Positions 50,564 through 60,455 of a stretch of DNA of 64,000 nucleotides are shown in pieces (position 1 is the first letter of the stretch; the number at the start of each line of letters is the position of its first letter). Source of the DNA: Candidatus Saccharimonadota bacterium (GTDB lineage: Bacteria; Patescibacteriota; Saccharimonadia; Saccharimonadales; Saccharimonadaceae). The position numbers were made by a program, and so were the translations under genes. Under the pieces are notes generated by a model. It had not been told where the DNA came from. It worked only from the letters and a program-made list of their open reading frames with translations, and ran no database searches. The DNA lies in the NCBI GenBank assembly GCA_009781895.1, contig WQUV01000003.1:1-64000 (forward strand), written 5' to 3'.

Positions 50564-51832
50564 ATGAGCATAACTGTGAATAAAGAACGAATTAAGAAGC
50601 TCCTGGAAGGTCGAATCTTCCGAGGGGCGGCAGTTTTTGCGGCTTGTGTGGCGGCGTTCGTCATGGCTGTGCAGATCTCGACAGTTCAGGTTGGTGATGC
50701 AACGACCTTGTCGCAGCTAGACCGTGAGATTGCGGCGTTGAATGCCCAGATTCGACAATTCCAGCAGCAAATCGCGGCTTATCGTGAGCAGGCGGACAGC
50801 TTGGCGACTCAGATTGGTATATTACGATCACAGGAGGCGGCGATCCAGGCTGAGATTGACATGTCGGAGTTGCAGGTCAGGCAGTTACGGGATCAGATCA
50901 AGAATACCGAGGGTCGTATTTACGGTTTACAAGGACAGCTGGGCGACGTGATTGTCGATATGCATTTGGCGCGAGAGCTGTCGCCACTTATGCGGGCGTT
51001 GTCATCGCGTAATATTGCGGAGTTTATTGACCGAGAGATGGCGATGTCGATTGTGTCGAGTAATTTAAGGAACTCGATCACTGAGCTGCAGATGTTACAG
51101 AATCAGTTAGAGGCAGATAAGTCGGCGGTGGAAGTGATTTTACATCAGCAAACCAATCAACGCAGTAGTTTAGTGGCGGTGCGAGCGCAGCAGCAACATC
51201 TATTAGCGGTGACACGTGGTACTGAGCAGGGTTATCAGCAGATGCGACAAGCAGCGCAGTCTGAGCTTGATGCGTTGAATGCAGAGCGTCTAAGGCTCTG
51301 GCAGGAGACTCAAGGTGGCGGTAATCATATTGATCGCCAACCAGGTCAGAGGGCGGTACGGAACTTCTCGGGGCTACAGGGTTGCTCGGGTAATCGTTCA
51401 GGTTATCCAGCGAGTGCGCGTGGTCTCTGGGGTCGATGGGGTTGTAACTATGGTATGTCGACGGCGGTTGGTGTAGATAACTGGGGAATGTTTAACCGCC
51501 AGTGTACCAGCTATGCGGCGATGGTGTTATTTAATGAGTTCGGGCGGCATATTACTTCATTTGGCGGGCAGGGGAATGCGAAGCTCTGGCCAGATACGGC
51601 ACCACGGATTATGGGTGCGGTAGCAAATAATACGCCAGCGGTTGGGTCGGCAGCGATTTGGGGCTGGCGTGATCCGAATTCGCGCTTTGGTCATGTGATG
51701 ATTGTGCGAGCAATCCTGAACGATGGCTGGATTCGAGTTTCGCAGTTTAATTATGGTAATCGACCAGGTGAGTTTTCGACCATGGAGATTCCGATTGACT
51801 CGGCGGTATTTGTTCACTTTAGAGCCCGATAG
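50564..51832 (+). CDS. Secreted CHAP-domain peptidoglycan hydrolase with coiled coil
   Basis: A 422-residue protein with a basic N terminus and membrane segment (about 20-45), a long coiled coil (about 50-255, Gln/Leu-rich, with RDQIKNTEGRIYGLQGQL), then a CHAP domain. The domain shows the catalytic Cys in FNRQCTSYAAMVLF and the His in RFGHVMIVRAI. The layout is that of PcsB-type hydrolases, which split cells under FtsEX control. It probably cuts its own or a host's peptidoglycan. Confidence 0.9.
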   Translation: MSITVNKERIKKLLEGRIFRGAAVFAACVAAFVMAVQISTVQVGDATTLSQLDREIAALNAQIRQFQQQIAAYREQADSLATQIGILRSQEAAIQAEIDMSELQVRQLRDQIKNTEGRIYGLQGQLGDVIVDMHLARELSPLMRALSSRNIAEFIDREMAMSIVSSNLRNSITELQMLQNQLEADKSAVEVILHQQTNQRSSLVAVRAQQQHLLAVTRGTEQGYQQMRQAAQSELDALNAERLRLWQETQGGGNHIDRQPGQRAVRNFSGLQGCSGNRSGYPASARGLWGRWGCNYGMSTAVGVDNWGMFNRQCTSYAAMVLFNEFGRHITSFGGQGNAKLWPDTAPRIMGAVANNTPAVGSAAIWGWRDPNSRFGHVMIVRAILNDGWIRVSQFNYGNRPGEFSTMEIPIDSAVFVHFRAR

Positions 51833-51857
51833 TTATAGTAAAGAAACAAGAGAAAGA

Positions 51858-51881
51858 CTCCTCGGTAAAGACTGAGGAGTT
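51858..51881 (+). terminator. Terminator after CHAP gene
   Basis: ACTCCTC (51858-51864) and GAGGAGT (51875-51881) pair around a 10-base loop, followed by TTTC. Confidence 0.75.
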
Positions 51882-51888
51882 TTCAAAG

Positions 51889-52482
51889 CTATTCTATACG
51901 ACTTATTGCTTGGGCTGGGTTACTGAGATGGAAGAATTGGCCGACCTGGATTGCATATGGGGTTATTGTTACTTGCACTATATCATTGACTGAAAGGTTT
52001 GCTGCGCTGAGGAGAGGTGACGATATTTCGAAGATGAAAAGCGTGCTGGCGGTTGCGCTTGGGCTGGCTATGATGACGGTAGAGAAGCCGAAGTTTTCTG
52101 ATTGGACAATCAGCTGCACCTCACCATATAGGACGAAGGGGTAGTATTCGGGTGGGGCGGAATCTGCAACCTCTGGCTCAGGTCTGTACTCTTCGGATTC
52201 TATAGGAGGTTCGGAATTGACTTCTGTAGGACCTCCATTAGCAGGCTCGTCTGGGCTGGTAGCTGGTGGTGGCGTAGGTGCCTCAGCTGTAGTAGTAGGT
52301 GGTGATGTCTCAGTGGTGTTATGTGTGGCTGTTTGGCTCCCATTGGTTGTGGGTTGGGGTTGCGAGCGTTCGTTATGAGTGTGTGTCTGTATCTGTAGCA
52401 TGAATACGATGAAGAGAGCTGCGAACAGTAACGCAGCTATTAGCAAGAATAGTCCTTTGGAACTATTTCGTCTGTCAAGCAT
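51889..52482 (-). CDS. Orphan anchored Pro/Thr-rich protein
   Basis: The 197-residue protein has an N-terminal membrane helix (about 11-30), then a Thr/Pro/Glu-rich stretch of about 80 residues typical of an extended linker, and an outer C-terminal domain with strands (LYGEVQLIVQSE, FSTVIIASPS, LFIFEISSP). No family is recognised. It has an AAGGAGG Shine-Dalgarno, and the promoter at 52558-52586 is of the shared class. Confidence 0.65.
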   Translation of the reverse strand: MLDRRNSSKGLFLLIAALLFAALFIVFMLQIQTHTHNERSQPQPTTNGSQTATHNTTETSPPTTTAEAPTPPPATSPDEPANGGPTEVNSEPPIESEEYRPEPEVADSAPPEYYPFVLYGEVQLIVQSENFGFSTVIIASPSATASTLFIFEISSPLLSAANLSVNDIVQVTITPYAIQVGQFFHLSNPAQAISRIE

Positions 52483-52557
52483 GTGAGAACCTCCTTTGGG
52501 CTAGAATAGATTTATTAAGGTGATAAGAACTGCGTGGCATTGAGTCCTAATGTCTAT

Positions 52558-52586
52558 ATTATATCATACTTGTGCTTAGAAGTCAA
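52558..52586 (-). promoter_or_regulatory. Shared-class orphan promoter
   Basis: On the minus strand TTGACT (52581-52586) and TATAAT (52558-52563), 17 bp apart, spacer ending CAAGTATGA. Confidence 0.78.
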
Positions 52587-52666
52587 CAAAAAGATAGCCG
52601 TATACTTAATTGTCGGGTTTCGTGATATATATTATAATGTGGCTATACACCTAAAAAAGGGGGAAG

Positions 52667-53158
52667 ATGTTCGGAAGGAGCGCAAGGAAGTACGCTGGTT
52701 TAATGGGAGGCATTTTGCTAGTACTGGCTATTCTAACTTTTGCCGCCCTTCTTGTTCACAGGATGCATATCCGTGATCCACAACCCGCTTGGGCTATGCT
52801 TAACTCCGAAGGCTCATCTTTAGACGACATACGTGAGCTTATGACGTACGCCACTACTATATATGTCTGCCCTGGTGGCGGCGCAAGAGACAGCGTATGC
52901 AGGAGGCCAAGTAGTATTGTCACGAACGAGCAAGCCGTTAGCGATTTCCTCGATATAGCCACTTCGCTGACTGATCGTTCTCACTATGTTCACACATTTG
53001 ACGGTAGTGCTTATACTTTATATCTCGTAAGTTCCGATCGCAAGATCATTGCCGCCGTTGACTTCTCTCGGCATTTCGTGATCATGACTTCCCACCGTAT
53101 GGCTTGGCTTGACACGTCGCGCAATGACGAACTCATGGAGATTCTAGGTTTAAGGTGA
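52667..53158 (+). CDS. Orphan single-pass membrane protein
   Basis: A 163-residue protein with a basic N terminus (RSARKYAG), a helix at about 13-31 (GGILLVLAILTFAALLV) and an outer domain with two cysteines (VCPGGGARDSVC). TATAAT lies about 30 bases upstream and a GGGGGAAG Shine-Dalgarno precedes the ATG. No family is recognised. Confidence 0.65.
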   Translation: MFGRSARKYAGLMGGILLVLAILTFAALLVHRMHIRDPQPAWAMLNSEGSSLDDIRELMTYATTIYVCPGGGARDSVCRRPSSIVTNEQAVSDFLDIATSLTDRSHYVHTFDGSAYTLYLVSSDRKIIAAVDFSRHFVIMTSHRMAWLDTSRNDELMEILGLR

Positions 53159-53216
53159 CTAAGGGTTTCGCGAAAAGAGCTTATGCGGATTTCTGAGTGT
53201 CTTGGATAAGAAAAAC

Positions 53217-53231
53217 GCGCCCTCTGGCGCT
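53217..53231 (-). terminator. Terminator of tRNA-Val
   Basis: On the minus strand GCGCC-AGAGG-GGCGC type stem is followed by GTTTTTC, an intrinsic terminator placed 13 bases past the CCA end. Confidence 0.75.
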
Positions 53232-53243
53232 GAAGTCTATTTT

Positions 53244-53319
53244 GGTGGGCGATATAGGAGTCGAACCTATGACCTCGTCTACGTCAAAGACGCGCTCTAG
53301 CCAACTGAGCTAACCGCCC
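53244..53319 (-). tRNA. tRNA-Val (GAC)
   Basis: On the minus strand the acceptor is GGGCGGT/ATCGCCC, the anticodon stem CGTCT/AGACG has the loop TTGACGT (GAC), and CCA is encoded. Confidence 0.95.
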
Positions 53320-53449
53320 CACATCTGGATTATAGCATATCGTAGACAGGTAAGCAATATCGTTGACTTTTACGAGGTTAAATGATAGATTATTAACAAG
53401 GTGTGTAGCCTAGGGGCTATGACTATTGGGAAAACAATTAAGGAAAAAA

Positions 53450-55543
53450 ATGGCAGAAAAGCAGATTTCATTAGAGAAGTTTCGTAACGTGGGGATTATT
53501 GCCCACATTGACGCGGGCAAGACTACTACGACAGAGGGCATCCTGTACCGAACTGGTATCAATCACAAGATTGGTACAGTACGTGGCGATGATGGTGGTG
53601 CGACTACAGACTGGATGGACCAGGAGAAGGAGCGAGGTATTACGATTACTTCAGCTGCGGTGACTTGCTTCTGGAAGGACCATAAGGTCAATATTATCGA
53701 TACTCCAGGTCACATCGACTTTACTGCTGAAGTTGAGCGATCTCTCCGTGTTCTAGACGGTGCAGTGACAGTGTTTGACGGCAAGATGGGCGTTGAGGCT
53801 CAGTCAGAGACGGTTTGGCGCCAGGCGAACAAGTACGGAGTGCCACGAGTCTGCTTTATTAACAAGATTAACCAAATTGGTGGCGATTTTTACAAGTCGC
53901 TTGAGAGTATCCATAAGCGACTCTCGCGCAATGCTTTCCCGATTCATTTGCCAATTGGTTTTGAGAAAGATATTAATGGTGTGGTTGACCTTATTGACAT
54001 GAAGGCATATACCTATAAAGAATTTCATGACCGTGAGCTGATCGTCGGTGAGATTCCTGAGGATATGCGTGAGAAAGCTAAGAATGCGCGAAGCCTATTG
54101 GTTGAGAACGCGGTCGAAGCTGAAGAAGAGCTAATGAACAAATTCTTCGAGGGCGGTGAAGAAGCGATTACGACAGAAGAGCTGAAAAGAGGCCTCCGCA
54201 AGCGAGTATTGGCTGGTGACTTCTTCCTCGTGACTGGTGGCGATGGTCGTGGCGTGATTGTGGAGAAGGTGCTTGACCTCATGGTTGACTACCTGCCAAG
54301 CCCACTAGATATCCCAGCAATTTGGGGTACAAACCCAAAGACCGCAGAGGCGATTGACCGCAAGCCGTCAGACAAAGAGCCGATGAGCGCCTTGGCGTTT
54401 AAGCTTGCGACTGACCCATTTGTTGGTAAGTTGATTTTCGTACGCGTTTATAGTGGCAAGATCACGGCTGGCTCATATATATTGAATGCGACAACGGGCG
54501 AGAAGGAGCGAGTTGGTCGACTGGTTCGAATGCATGCCGACAAGCGAGAAGAAATCGCGGAGATTGGCGCGGGTGACATCGCGGCGATTGTAGGGCTTAA
54601 GAACGCGACAACTGGTACTACAATATGTGATGTAGCACACCCAATTATCTTAGAAAGCATCGACTTCCCAGATCCGCCAGTTTCGATTGCGGTTGAGCCA
54701 AAGACGAAGGCTGACCAAGAGAAGATGGGTATTGGTCTAGGCCGGCTAGCTGAAGAAGACCCAACTTTCCGCATTCATACAGACGATGACACGGGGCAGA
54801 CAATTTTGTCAGGTATGGGCGAGCTTCACCTAGAGATCATTATTGACCGATTGAAGCGAGAGTTTAATGTTGAAGCGAATACTGGCGAGCCACAGGTGGC
54901 ATTTCGTGAGTCTATCCGTGGTACAGCGGAAGCTCAAGGTAAGCACGTCAAACAGTCTGGTGGTCGCGGTCAGTACGGTGATGTTTGGGTCAAGTTTGAG
55001 CCGAGCGAGCCAGGCAAGGGCTTTGAGTTCGTAGACGTGATTAAGGGCGGCGTGGTCCCGCAGGAATACCGCAAGCCAGTTATGGAAGGCATCAAGGAAA
55101 CTCTCGAGGGCGGTGTTCTTGCTGGCTACCCAGTAGTTGATGTTAAGGCGACTCTATATGATGGTTCGTATCATGATGTTGACTCCTCGGAGCTCGCGTT
55201 CCAGTTGGCTGGTGTATTGGCTACTCGTGAGGGTATCAAGAACGCGAAGCCAATTATCCTTGAGCCAGTTATGAAGCTAGAAGCGACAACGCCAGAAGAG
55301 TTCATGGGTGATGTGATTGGCGACCTAAACTCACGTCGCGGTCGAATCGATGCGATGGAAGACCTCCAGGGTGGCGCGAAGTTGATTAGAGCGTTTGTGC
55401 CGCTAGCGAATCTGTTTGGCTATACGTCTGACCTTCGCTCAATGAGCCAGGGTCGTGCGGCTTCTACCATGGAGCTACACGCGTACGAGGAAGTGCCGCC
55501 AAATGTAGCGCAAGAGATTATTGAGAAGCGCGCAAGCAAGTAG
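53450..55543 (+). CDS. fusA: Elongation factor G with a variant G4 motif
   Basis: The 697-residue translational GTPase moves tRNA and mRNA after each peptide bond. The ATG at 53450, after AAGGAAA, is chosen over the upstream ATG at 53426. Motifs: [13 protein letters not shown] (G1), ERGITITSA (G2), DTPGHIDF (G3), and, in place of NKMD, NKIN at about residue 137 ([12 protein letters not shown]). The G4 Asp is normally needed to choose guanine. The C-terminal domains ([19 protein letters not shown]) are intact. EF-Tu and S7/S12 are not adjacent. Confidence 0.95.
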   Translation: MAEKQISLEKFRNVGIIAHIDAGKTTTTEGILYRTGINHKIGTVRGDDGGATTDWMDQEKERGITITSAAVTCFWKDHKVNIIDTPGHIDFTAEVERSLRVLDGAVTVFDGKMGVEAQSETVWRQANKYGVPRVCFINKINQIGGDFYKSLESIHKRLSRNAFPIHLPIGFEKDINGVVDLIDMKAYTYKEFHDRELIVGEIPEDMREKAKNARSLLVENAVEAEEELMNKFFEGGEEAITTEELKRGLRKRVLAGDFFLVTGGDGRGVIVEKVLDLMVDYLPSPLDIPAIWGTNPKTAEAIDRKPSDKEPMSALAFKLATDPFVGKLIFVRVYSGKITAGSYILNATTGEKERVGRLVRMHADKREEIAEIGAGDIAAIVGLKNATTGTTICDVAHPIILESIDFPDPPVSIAVEPKTKADQEKMGIGLGRLAEEDPTFRIHTDDDTGQTILSGMGELHLEIIIDRLKREFNVEANTGEPQVAFRESIRGTAEAQGKHVKQSGGRGQYGDVWVKFEPSEPGKGFEFVDVIKGGVVPQEYRKPVMEGIKETLEGGVLAGYPVVDVKATLYDGSYHDVDSSELAFQLAGVLATREGIKNAKPIILEPVMKLEATTPEEFMGDVIGDLNSRRGRIDAMEDLQGGAKLIRAFVPLANLFGYTSDLRSMSQGRAASTMELHAYEEVPPNVAQEIIEKRASK

Positions 55544-55558
55544 TTGACACACGATTAA

Positions 55559-55585
55559 TCCTCCCTCGGTGATACTGGGGGAGGA
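55559..55585 (+). terminator. Hairpin after fusA
   Basis: TCCTCCC (55559-55565) pairs with GGGAGGA (55579-55585). There is no T tract, so termination is probable, not certain. Confidence 0.55.
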
Positions 55586-55643
55586 CTGATATTATCATTA
55601 TATAATTAATCAACCAAAAAGTCAATTATGATATAATTATAGA

Positions 55644-57602
55644 ATGTTTAATCTAGTCAGCAAGTACCAGCCAGCGGGCGATCAGCCGAAGGCGATTAAG
55701 GCTCTGACGAAGGGTCTGAATTTGTATCGCGAGCAGACTTTGCTTGGTGCGACAGGTACAGGCAAGACTTTCACTATGGCGAACGTGATCAAAAATCACG
55801 GCCGGCCGGCGCTGATTTTGGCGCATAACAAGACTCTGGCGGCGCAATTGTTCTCAGAGTTCAAGGAGTTCTTTCCAGATAACGCGGTGCATTATTTCGT
55901 GTCGTACTTCGACTACTATCAGCCAGAGGCTTATATCGCAGCATCGGACACCTATATAGAGAAAGATAGTGCGATAAATGATGAGATTGAGAAGATGCGC
56001 CATGCGGCGACCGCAGCGCTCTTGACGCGTGATGACGTTGTGGTGATTTCGTCGGTGTCGTGTATCTACGGCATTGGCGATCCGAGTGACTATGAGGATA
56101 TGTCTCTGCTGCTGAAGGTGGGTGATGAGCGACCAGTACAGTGGCTGGTAAGATTCTTAACTAATATACTTTATCATCGTAATGACGTTGATTTTAAGCG
56201 CGGAACTTTCCGTGTTAAGGGCGATGTGATTGATATTTATCCGGCAGGCGAAGAGCGAGGGATCCGGATTGAGCTAGATTTTGATGTGATCGCGAAACTG
56301 AAACTGATTGATCCATTGACTGGTGCGACAGTAGCAGAGCAGTCGGAGATATTCTTGTTTCCGAACTCGCATTATGCGACGCCGAAGGAGAAGGTGCAGG
56401 CGGCGACCGCAAAGATTCGTGAGGAGTTTGCTGAGCGACACGCTTATTTCTTGAAACACGGGCGGCATTTGGAGGCAGAGCGGCTAGCGCAGCGGACAAA
56501 GTATGATCTCGAAATGCTGGAGGAGACAGGGTTCGTAAAAGGGATTGAGAATTATTCTAGGCATCTGTCAGGTCGCGAGGAAGGTTTGCCGCCGAGTACC
56601 CTGATTGATTACTTCCCAGATGATTTCTTGCTGTTCATTGACGAGAGTCATATGACAGTGCCGCAAGTGCGTGGAATGTATAATGGCGATCGAGCGCGTA
56701 AGCAGAACCTAGTTGACTATGGCTTTCGCTTGCCGAGTGCGCTAGATAATCGACCTTTGAAGTTTGATGAGTTCTATCAGAAGATAAATAAGGTTGTCTT
56801 TGTCTCGGCTACGCCTGGCGACTTTGAGTTGGGTGTGAGCCCAGATCCAGTGCGGCAGGTGGTACGGCCGACTGGGCTGCTTGATCCAGAAATTGATGTC
56901 AGGCCGATATGTAATCAAGTTGATGATTTAGTGGAAGAGATTGACAAGACGGTAGCGAAGGGCGAGCGAGTGCTCGTGACAACCCTAACGAAGCGAATGG
57001 CAGAGGATTTAAGTGTATACCTGCAAGAATTGAAGGTTAAGACGGCTTACCTGCACTCGGATATTGATACGCTGGAGCGGTCGGATATTTTGCGAGATCT
57101 ACGAACTGGCGTTTATGATGTGCTGGTTGGTATCAACTTGCTACGAGAGGGCCTCGACTTGCCTGAGGTGTCGCTAGTGGCGATCCTGGATGCGGACAAA
57201 GAAGGGTTTTTGCGGTCGGAGTCGGCGCTGATCCAGACGATTGGGCGAGCAGCGCGGCACTTAAATGGGCGAGTGATCATGTATGCAGATAATGTGACCG
57301 ACAGCATGGCGCGGGCGATTGGTGAGACGGAGAAGCGACGTGCGGTGCAGCAGGAATATAACGAGAAGCACGGGATTACTCCAGAAGGTATCTCAAAGAA
57401 CGTAACTGAGGGCTTGAGAGCAATAGCACCAAAGAAGAACGAGCCGACCAAGCTGGATGTAAAGAAGATCCCGAAGGGTGAGATTAAAGAGATTGTGCGG
57501 GAATTGACGGGGCAGATGCAGATGGCTGCGGCCGAACTGCGTTTTGAGGATGCTTCAAAATTACGTGACCAGATACGAGAGCTAGAAGCTCACGATAAAT
57601 AG
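55644..57602 (+). CDS. uvrB: UvrABC system protein B
   Basis: A 652-residue helicase-like damage-verification protein of nucleotide excision repair. Motifs: [14 protein letters not shown] (Walker A), [10 protein letters not shown], the beta-hairpin region [21 protein letters not shown] (Walker B) and [13 protein letters not shown]-terminal UVR segment ([14 protein letters not shown]) contacts UvrC. TATAAT at 55632-55637 lies 6 bases from the ATG (leaderless). Confidence 0.97.
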   Translation: MFNLVSKYQPAGDQPKAIKALTKGLNLYREQTLLGATGTGKTFTMANVIKNHGRPALILAHNKTLAAQLFSEFKEFFPDNAVHYFVSYFDYYQPEAYIAASDTYIEKDSAINDEIEKMRHAATAALLTRDDVVVISSVSCIYGIGDPSDYEDMSLLLKVGDERPVQWLVRFLTNILYHRNDVDFKRGTFRVKGDVIDIYPAGEERGIRIELDFDVIAKLKLIDPLTGATVAEQSEIFLFPNSHYATPKEKVQAATAKIREEFAERHAYFLKHGRHLEAERLAQRTKYDLEMLEETGFVKGIENYSRHLSGREEGLPPSTLIDYFPDDFLLFIDESHMTVPQVRGMYNGDRARKQNLVDYGFRLPSALDNRPLKFDEFYQKINKVVFVSATPGDFELGVSPDPVRQVVRPTGLLDPEIDVRPICNQVDDLVEEIDKTVAKGERVLVTTLTKRMAEDLSVYLQELKVKTAYLHSDIDTLERSDILRDLRTGVYDVLVGINLLREGLDLPEVSLVAILDADKEGFLRSESALIQTIGRAARHLNGRVIMYADNVTDSMARAIGETEKRRAVQQEYNEKHGITPEGISKNVTEGLRAIAPKKNEPTKLDVKKIPKGEIKEIVRELTGQMQMAAAELRFEDASKLRDQIRELEAHDK

Positions 57603-57639
57603 TCTTGAGTGATTCTTTTACTGATGGATTAGAGCTACT

Positions 57640-58989
57640 TTATGGCGTCGGCTGTGCGGGCGGTACGACCTGAGCGACGGTTGCGTCTGTTGGTGCGGGA
57701 TTAGATGATTGCGCCATTGCGAGAGCGTTTTGCTCTTCTTGGAATTGCTGCTCAGAGATGCGTGGGAAGCGAAGATAGAAGACCGAACCCGTGCCAATCT
57801 GGCTCTCAGCATAGAGCTTGCCACCCATAGCCTCAGCTCGCTGCTGGGCGATGAAGAGTCCGAGACCAGAGCCGCCCTGGGTGCGGGTGTCGGAATTGTC
57901 GACACGGTAGAACTTATTGAAGATGTGCGGCAAGTCAGTTTGCGGGACGCCAATGCCAGTGTCGCGGACGGTAATGACGACTTCATGCTCATTGCCGACT
58001 GTCGAGACATCGATACGACCGCCTTCTGGCGTGTATTTAAAGGCGTTCTCGAGTAGCTGAGTGATGATTTCACGAAGGAAGTTGGGGTCGATTTTGGCGT
58101 AGAGGAGTTGGCGGACGTGGGTTTGACTGTTGGCCGAGATTGGCACAGAGTCGAGGGAGAGGACTTGTTGTTTCCCGGCGGCTAGCGGGCTGGCGTGAGC
58201 GGCGATAGCGGAGACGACCTGGCCAACTTCGACTGCCTGGAATTGTGGGGTCATCTGGTGATCAGATAACTTAGTGGTGTCGAGGAGTTGCTGTAAGAGG
58301 GTGCCGAGATGGGTGCAGGCGCTATGGGCTTTTGTAACGTAGTCTTGAGCGCGAGCGTCGAGGGTGGCATTGTTGGGGTCTAGGACGATACTGAGGTAGC
58401 CCTCGATGGCAGCGACTGGAGTACGCATCTCGTGAGAAGCGGTAGAGACGAAAGCAAGCTGTTCGTGACTTTCGCGAACTTCGGCGCTAATGTCGCTAAA
58501 GACGACAATTATAGCGTCGTCAGTCTGGGAGTAGGTGACGTGGAGCGAGATGGGGATGCGAGTCTTTTGCTCTTGATTAAATATTTTGAGGGTGCGACTG
58601 ACGTATTCGGTGTTCTTAGAGAGGGCAGCGCGGATTGGGTTGTCGTTGTCTGGGATTGCATTGTCCGCGGCATCAAAGAGAGAGACGACACTGGAGAAGT
58701 TGAGGCCGACAGCGTCACTGCCGAGAGCAAAGCCAGCGAGACGGAGAGCAGCAGGGTTGACGAGGCGAATATTGCCGAATCGGTCAAGCGCCATCACGCC
58801 ATCAGATAAGGCGTCGACAACGGAGCTCGCAGGAATGGTCGGAGCGCCACCAGCACCGCTTACTACAGTGTTGGCTTTAGGGACGGGCTTGCTGCTGGCT
58901 CCAGGTACGGACGAAAGGTCGCCTGGTTTTATTTTCTGGCCACCAATGGGCGTTGTAACCGCTGTCTTTAGTTTTTGGAAGAAGCTCAT
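57640..58989 (-). CDS. Soluble PAS-histidine kinase (orphan)
   Basis: A 449-residue kinase with a PAS domain (LSDGVMALDRFGNIRLVNPAAL), HisKA with the phospho-His in SHEMRTPVAAIEGYL, and HATPase_c with ENAFKYTPEGG (N box), DTGIGVP (G1) and GGSGLGLFIA (G2). There is no membrane helix, so it senses an internal signal. No response regulator is adjacent. TACAAT 6 bases before the ATG suggests leaderless transcription; it is divergent from the 59026 gene. Confidence 0.92.
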   Translation of the reverse strand: MSFFQKLKTAVTTPIGGQKIKPGDLSSVPGASSKPVPKANTVVSGAGGAPTIPASSVVDALSDGVMALDRFGNIRLVNPAALRLAGFALGSDAVGLNFSSVVSLFDAADNAIPDNDNPIRAALSKNTEYVSRTLKIFNQEQKTRIPISLHVTYSQTDDAIIVVFSDISAEVRESHEQLAFVSTASHEMRTPVAAIEGYLSIVLDPNNATLDARAQDYVTKAHSACTHLGTLLQQLLDTTKLSDHQMTPQFQAVEVGQVVSAIAAHASPLAAGKQQVLSLDSVPISANSQTHVRQLLYAKIDPNFLREIITQLLENAFKYTPEGGRIDVSTVGNEHEVVITVRDTGIGVPQTDLPHIFNKFYRVDNSDTRTQGGSGLGLFIAQQRAEAMGGKLYAESQIGTGSVFYLRFPRISEQQFQEEQNALAMAQSSNPAPTDATVAQVVPPAQPTP

Positions 58990-59025
58990 ATTGTTATTGT
59001 ATCATGCTCGTGGTAAAATGAGAAC

Positions 59026-59463
59026 ATGAAACGACGACAAAGACACATAAAAGCACTTCGGGCTTGGTGTATTATCTTGGCTGTTCTTTTATTAGGGGTG
59101 AGTGGGACGTGGTTCTTGGCGCATCGTAATGGTTGGTGGTTCTACCAGGAGGATTATCTGACGCGACGACTTGATGGCTTGGCGCAGGTTTATTATGCGG
59201 ATTTTCGTGATCGGATTATCTCTGAGAACGGCAAAGAGGCGGCAATTGGCGCACTAGAGCGGATAGAAGAGACGGGTGGCATGGCTGTGAGTCTAGGTGA
59301 GATCTTTATCGGCAGAAATGCAGGAGAAACAGCGCTTCGTGATCGATTTGTCGAGCGAGCTGGCTGTGATCAGCGAGAGACTGTGGTGAATATGACACCA
59401 AGGTACCCGTATGGAGTGAATGATATGAACGTTAGTATGCGGCTTGTTTGTCATAATCTTTAG
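59026..59463 (+). CDS. Small single-pass membrane protein
   Basis: A 145-residue protein with a basic N terminus (KRRQRHIKAL), a helix (about 14-30), and an outer domain of about 100 residues with two cysteines. No family is recognised. TAAAAT at 59014-59019 is 6 bases from the ATG. It is divergent from the histidine kinase; the two -10 boxes are 13 bp apart, so they may be regulated together. Confidence 0.6.
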   Translation: MKRRQRHIKALRAWCIILAVLLLGVSGTWFLAHRNGWWFYQEDYLTRRLDGLAQVYYADFRDRIISENGKEAAIGALERIEETGGMAVSLGEIFIGRNAGETALRDRFVERAGCDQRETVVNMTPRYPYGVNDMNVSMRLVCHNL

Positions 59464-59476
59464 CTTCTCTCAAGAG

Positions 59477-59505
59477 TTGTCTTTTAGAGAGAAATCGGGT
59501 ATAAT
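59477..59505 (+). promoter_or_regulatory. Promoter of tRNA-Gln
   Basis: TTGTCT at 59477-59482 and TATAAT at 59500-59505, 17 bp apart, 10 bases before the mature 5' end. Confidence 0.75.
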
Positions 59506-59515
59506 TAGGGGGTCT

Positions 59516-59590
59516 TGGGGAGTCGCCAAGCGGTAAGGCACCAGGTTTTGGTCCTGGCATTCAGGGGTTCGAATCCCTTCTCCCCAGCCA
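59516..59590 (+). tRNA. tRNA-Gln (TTG)
   Basis: Acceptor TGGGGAG/CTCCCCA, anticodon stem CCAGG/CCTGG with loop TTTTGGT (TTG), encoded CCA. A hairpin at 59602-59624 followed by TTTTAT acts as terminator. Confidence 0.95.
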
Positions 59591-59601
59591 AAATTATAGA
59601 G

Positions 59602-59624
59602 GTCTCAGGGTTAAGCTCTGGGAC
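59602..59624 (+). terminator. Terminator of tRNA-Gln
   Basis: GTCTCAG (59602-59608) pairs with CTGGGAC (59618-59624), one G-T pair, then TTTTAT. Confidence 0.75.
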
Positions 59625-59645
59625 TTTTATGGTCTTTATGTATGA

Positions 59646-60437
59646 CTAGTCGTTGGTGAGGAGGTATATGAAAGCGCCTGCAACTGCACCGAAGACAGCG
59701 ATGAGAAAGCCGAGCACAATGATGAGTGGGGCGGAAGATTTCTTAGGTGACTTACGCTTAGTGCTGTTCTCGCTGCGAGCAGAGCGGATGGGGCGACGTG
59801 GTTTGATGCGTTCTTCGGTGAGAATGCGAGCTTGCGATAGCTCTTGCCTTTTGCGTTCTTTCTCACGGAGTTTGAGTTCGGTCTTATCTAGGGTGAGGTC
59901 GCTCTCTATGTCGAGGCGGGCTAGCTCGCGTTCTGATTTCTTGGCGCGCTCAGCGGCGCGTTCGGCAGCCTCGACAGGAACATCGCCAGAGAGAGGGACC
60001 TTATTAACTTTGACATTAGGTAGGAATGGCGCGAGCTCATGCGGTGCGGCGAGGAAGTCTTTAGCGGCATCGGTTGATGTGACACCCTTGGTCTCTTCTT
60101 CAGCTTGGACGGCTTCGACAAAAGCGGTAAGGTCATTGACGTCGAGGCTGGCTGGCTTGGTGTCCTCGCCTAGCGAGATGTCCCCAGAGTCTAGCTCACG
60201 GTTGATGAGCTCTGATATGTCCAGGGCTGGAGGATTAACCTTCTCGACCTTTTGAGTGACAACTCTCTTAGTTTTGCGCACAACTGATGATTTACGGACG
60301 GCGTTAGGGCGTCTGACAGCGCCAGATTGAATGACGTCAATATACTTGGGAGACTTGAGATTAGATGGGGAGGAAGCGCGCGGACTTACCCGCTTTTGTG
60401 AAATCACTTGGTCCAACGCGTCAAAATCAATCTCCAT
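59646..60437 (-). CDS. C-terminally anchored charged protein
   Basis: A 263-residue protein, largely charged and helical. The N-terminal basic stretch (RRPNAVRKSSVVRKTKR) is followed by an acidic one, a coiled-coil-like region (ERAAERAKKSERELARLD to LKLREKERKRQ), then a basic patch and a C-terminal membrane helix (about 238-261). It is a tail-anchored type with most of the protein in the cytoplasm. No family is recognised. The ATG is 18 bases past the tpiA stop region, likely one unit. Confidence 0.6.
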   Translation of the reverse strand: MEIDFDALDQVISQKRVSPRASSPSNLKSPKYIDVIQSGAVRRPNAVRKSSVVRKTKRVVTQKVEKVNPPALDISELINRELDSGDISLGEDTKPASLDVNDLTAFVEAVQAEEETKGVTSTDAAKDFLAAPHELAPFLPNVKVNKVPLSGDVPVEAAERAAERAKKSERELARLDIESDLTLDKTELKLREKERKRQELSQARILTEERIKPRRPIRSARSENSTKRKSPKKSSAPLIIVLGFLIAVFGAVAGAFIYLLTND

Positions 60438-60455
60438 ATCTACCTCTACTTGCCC

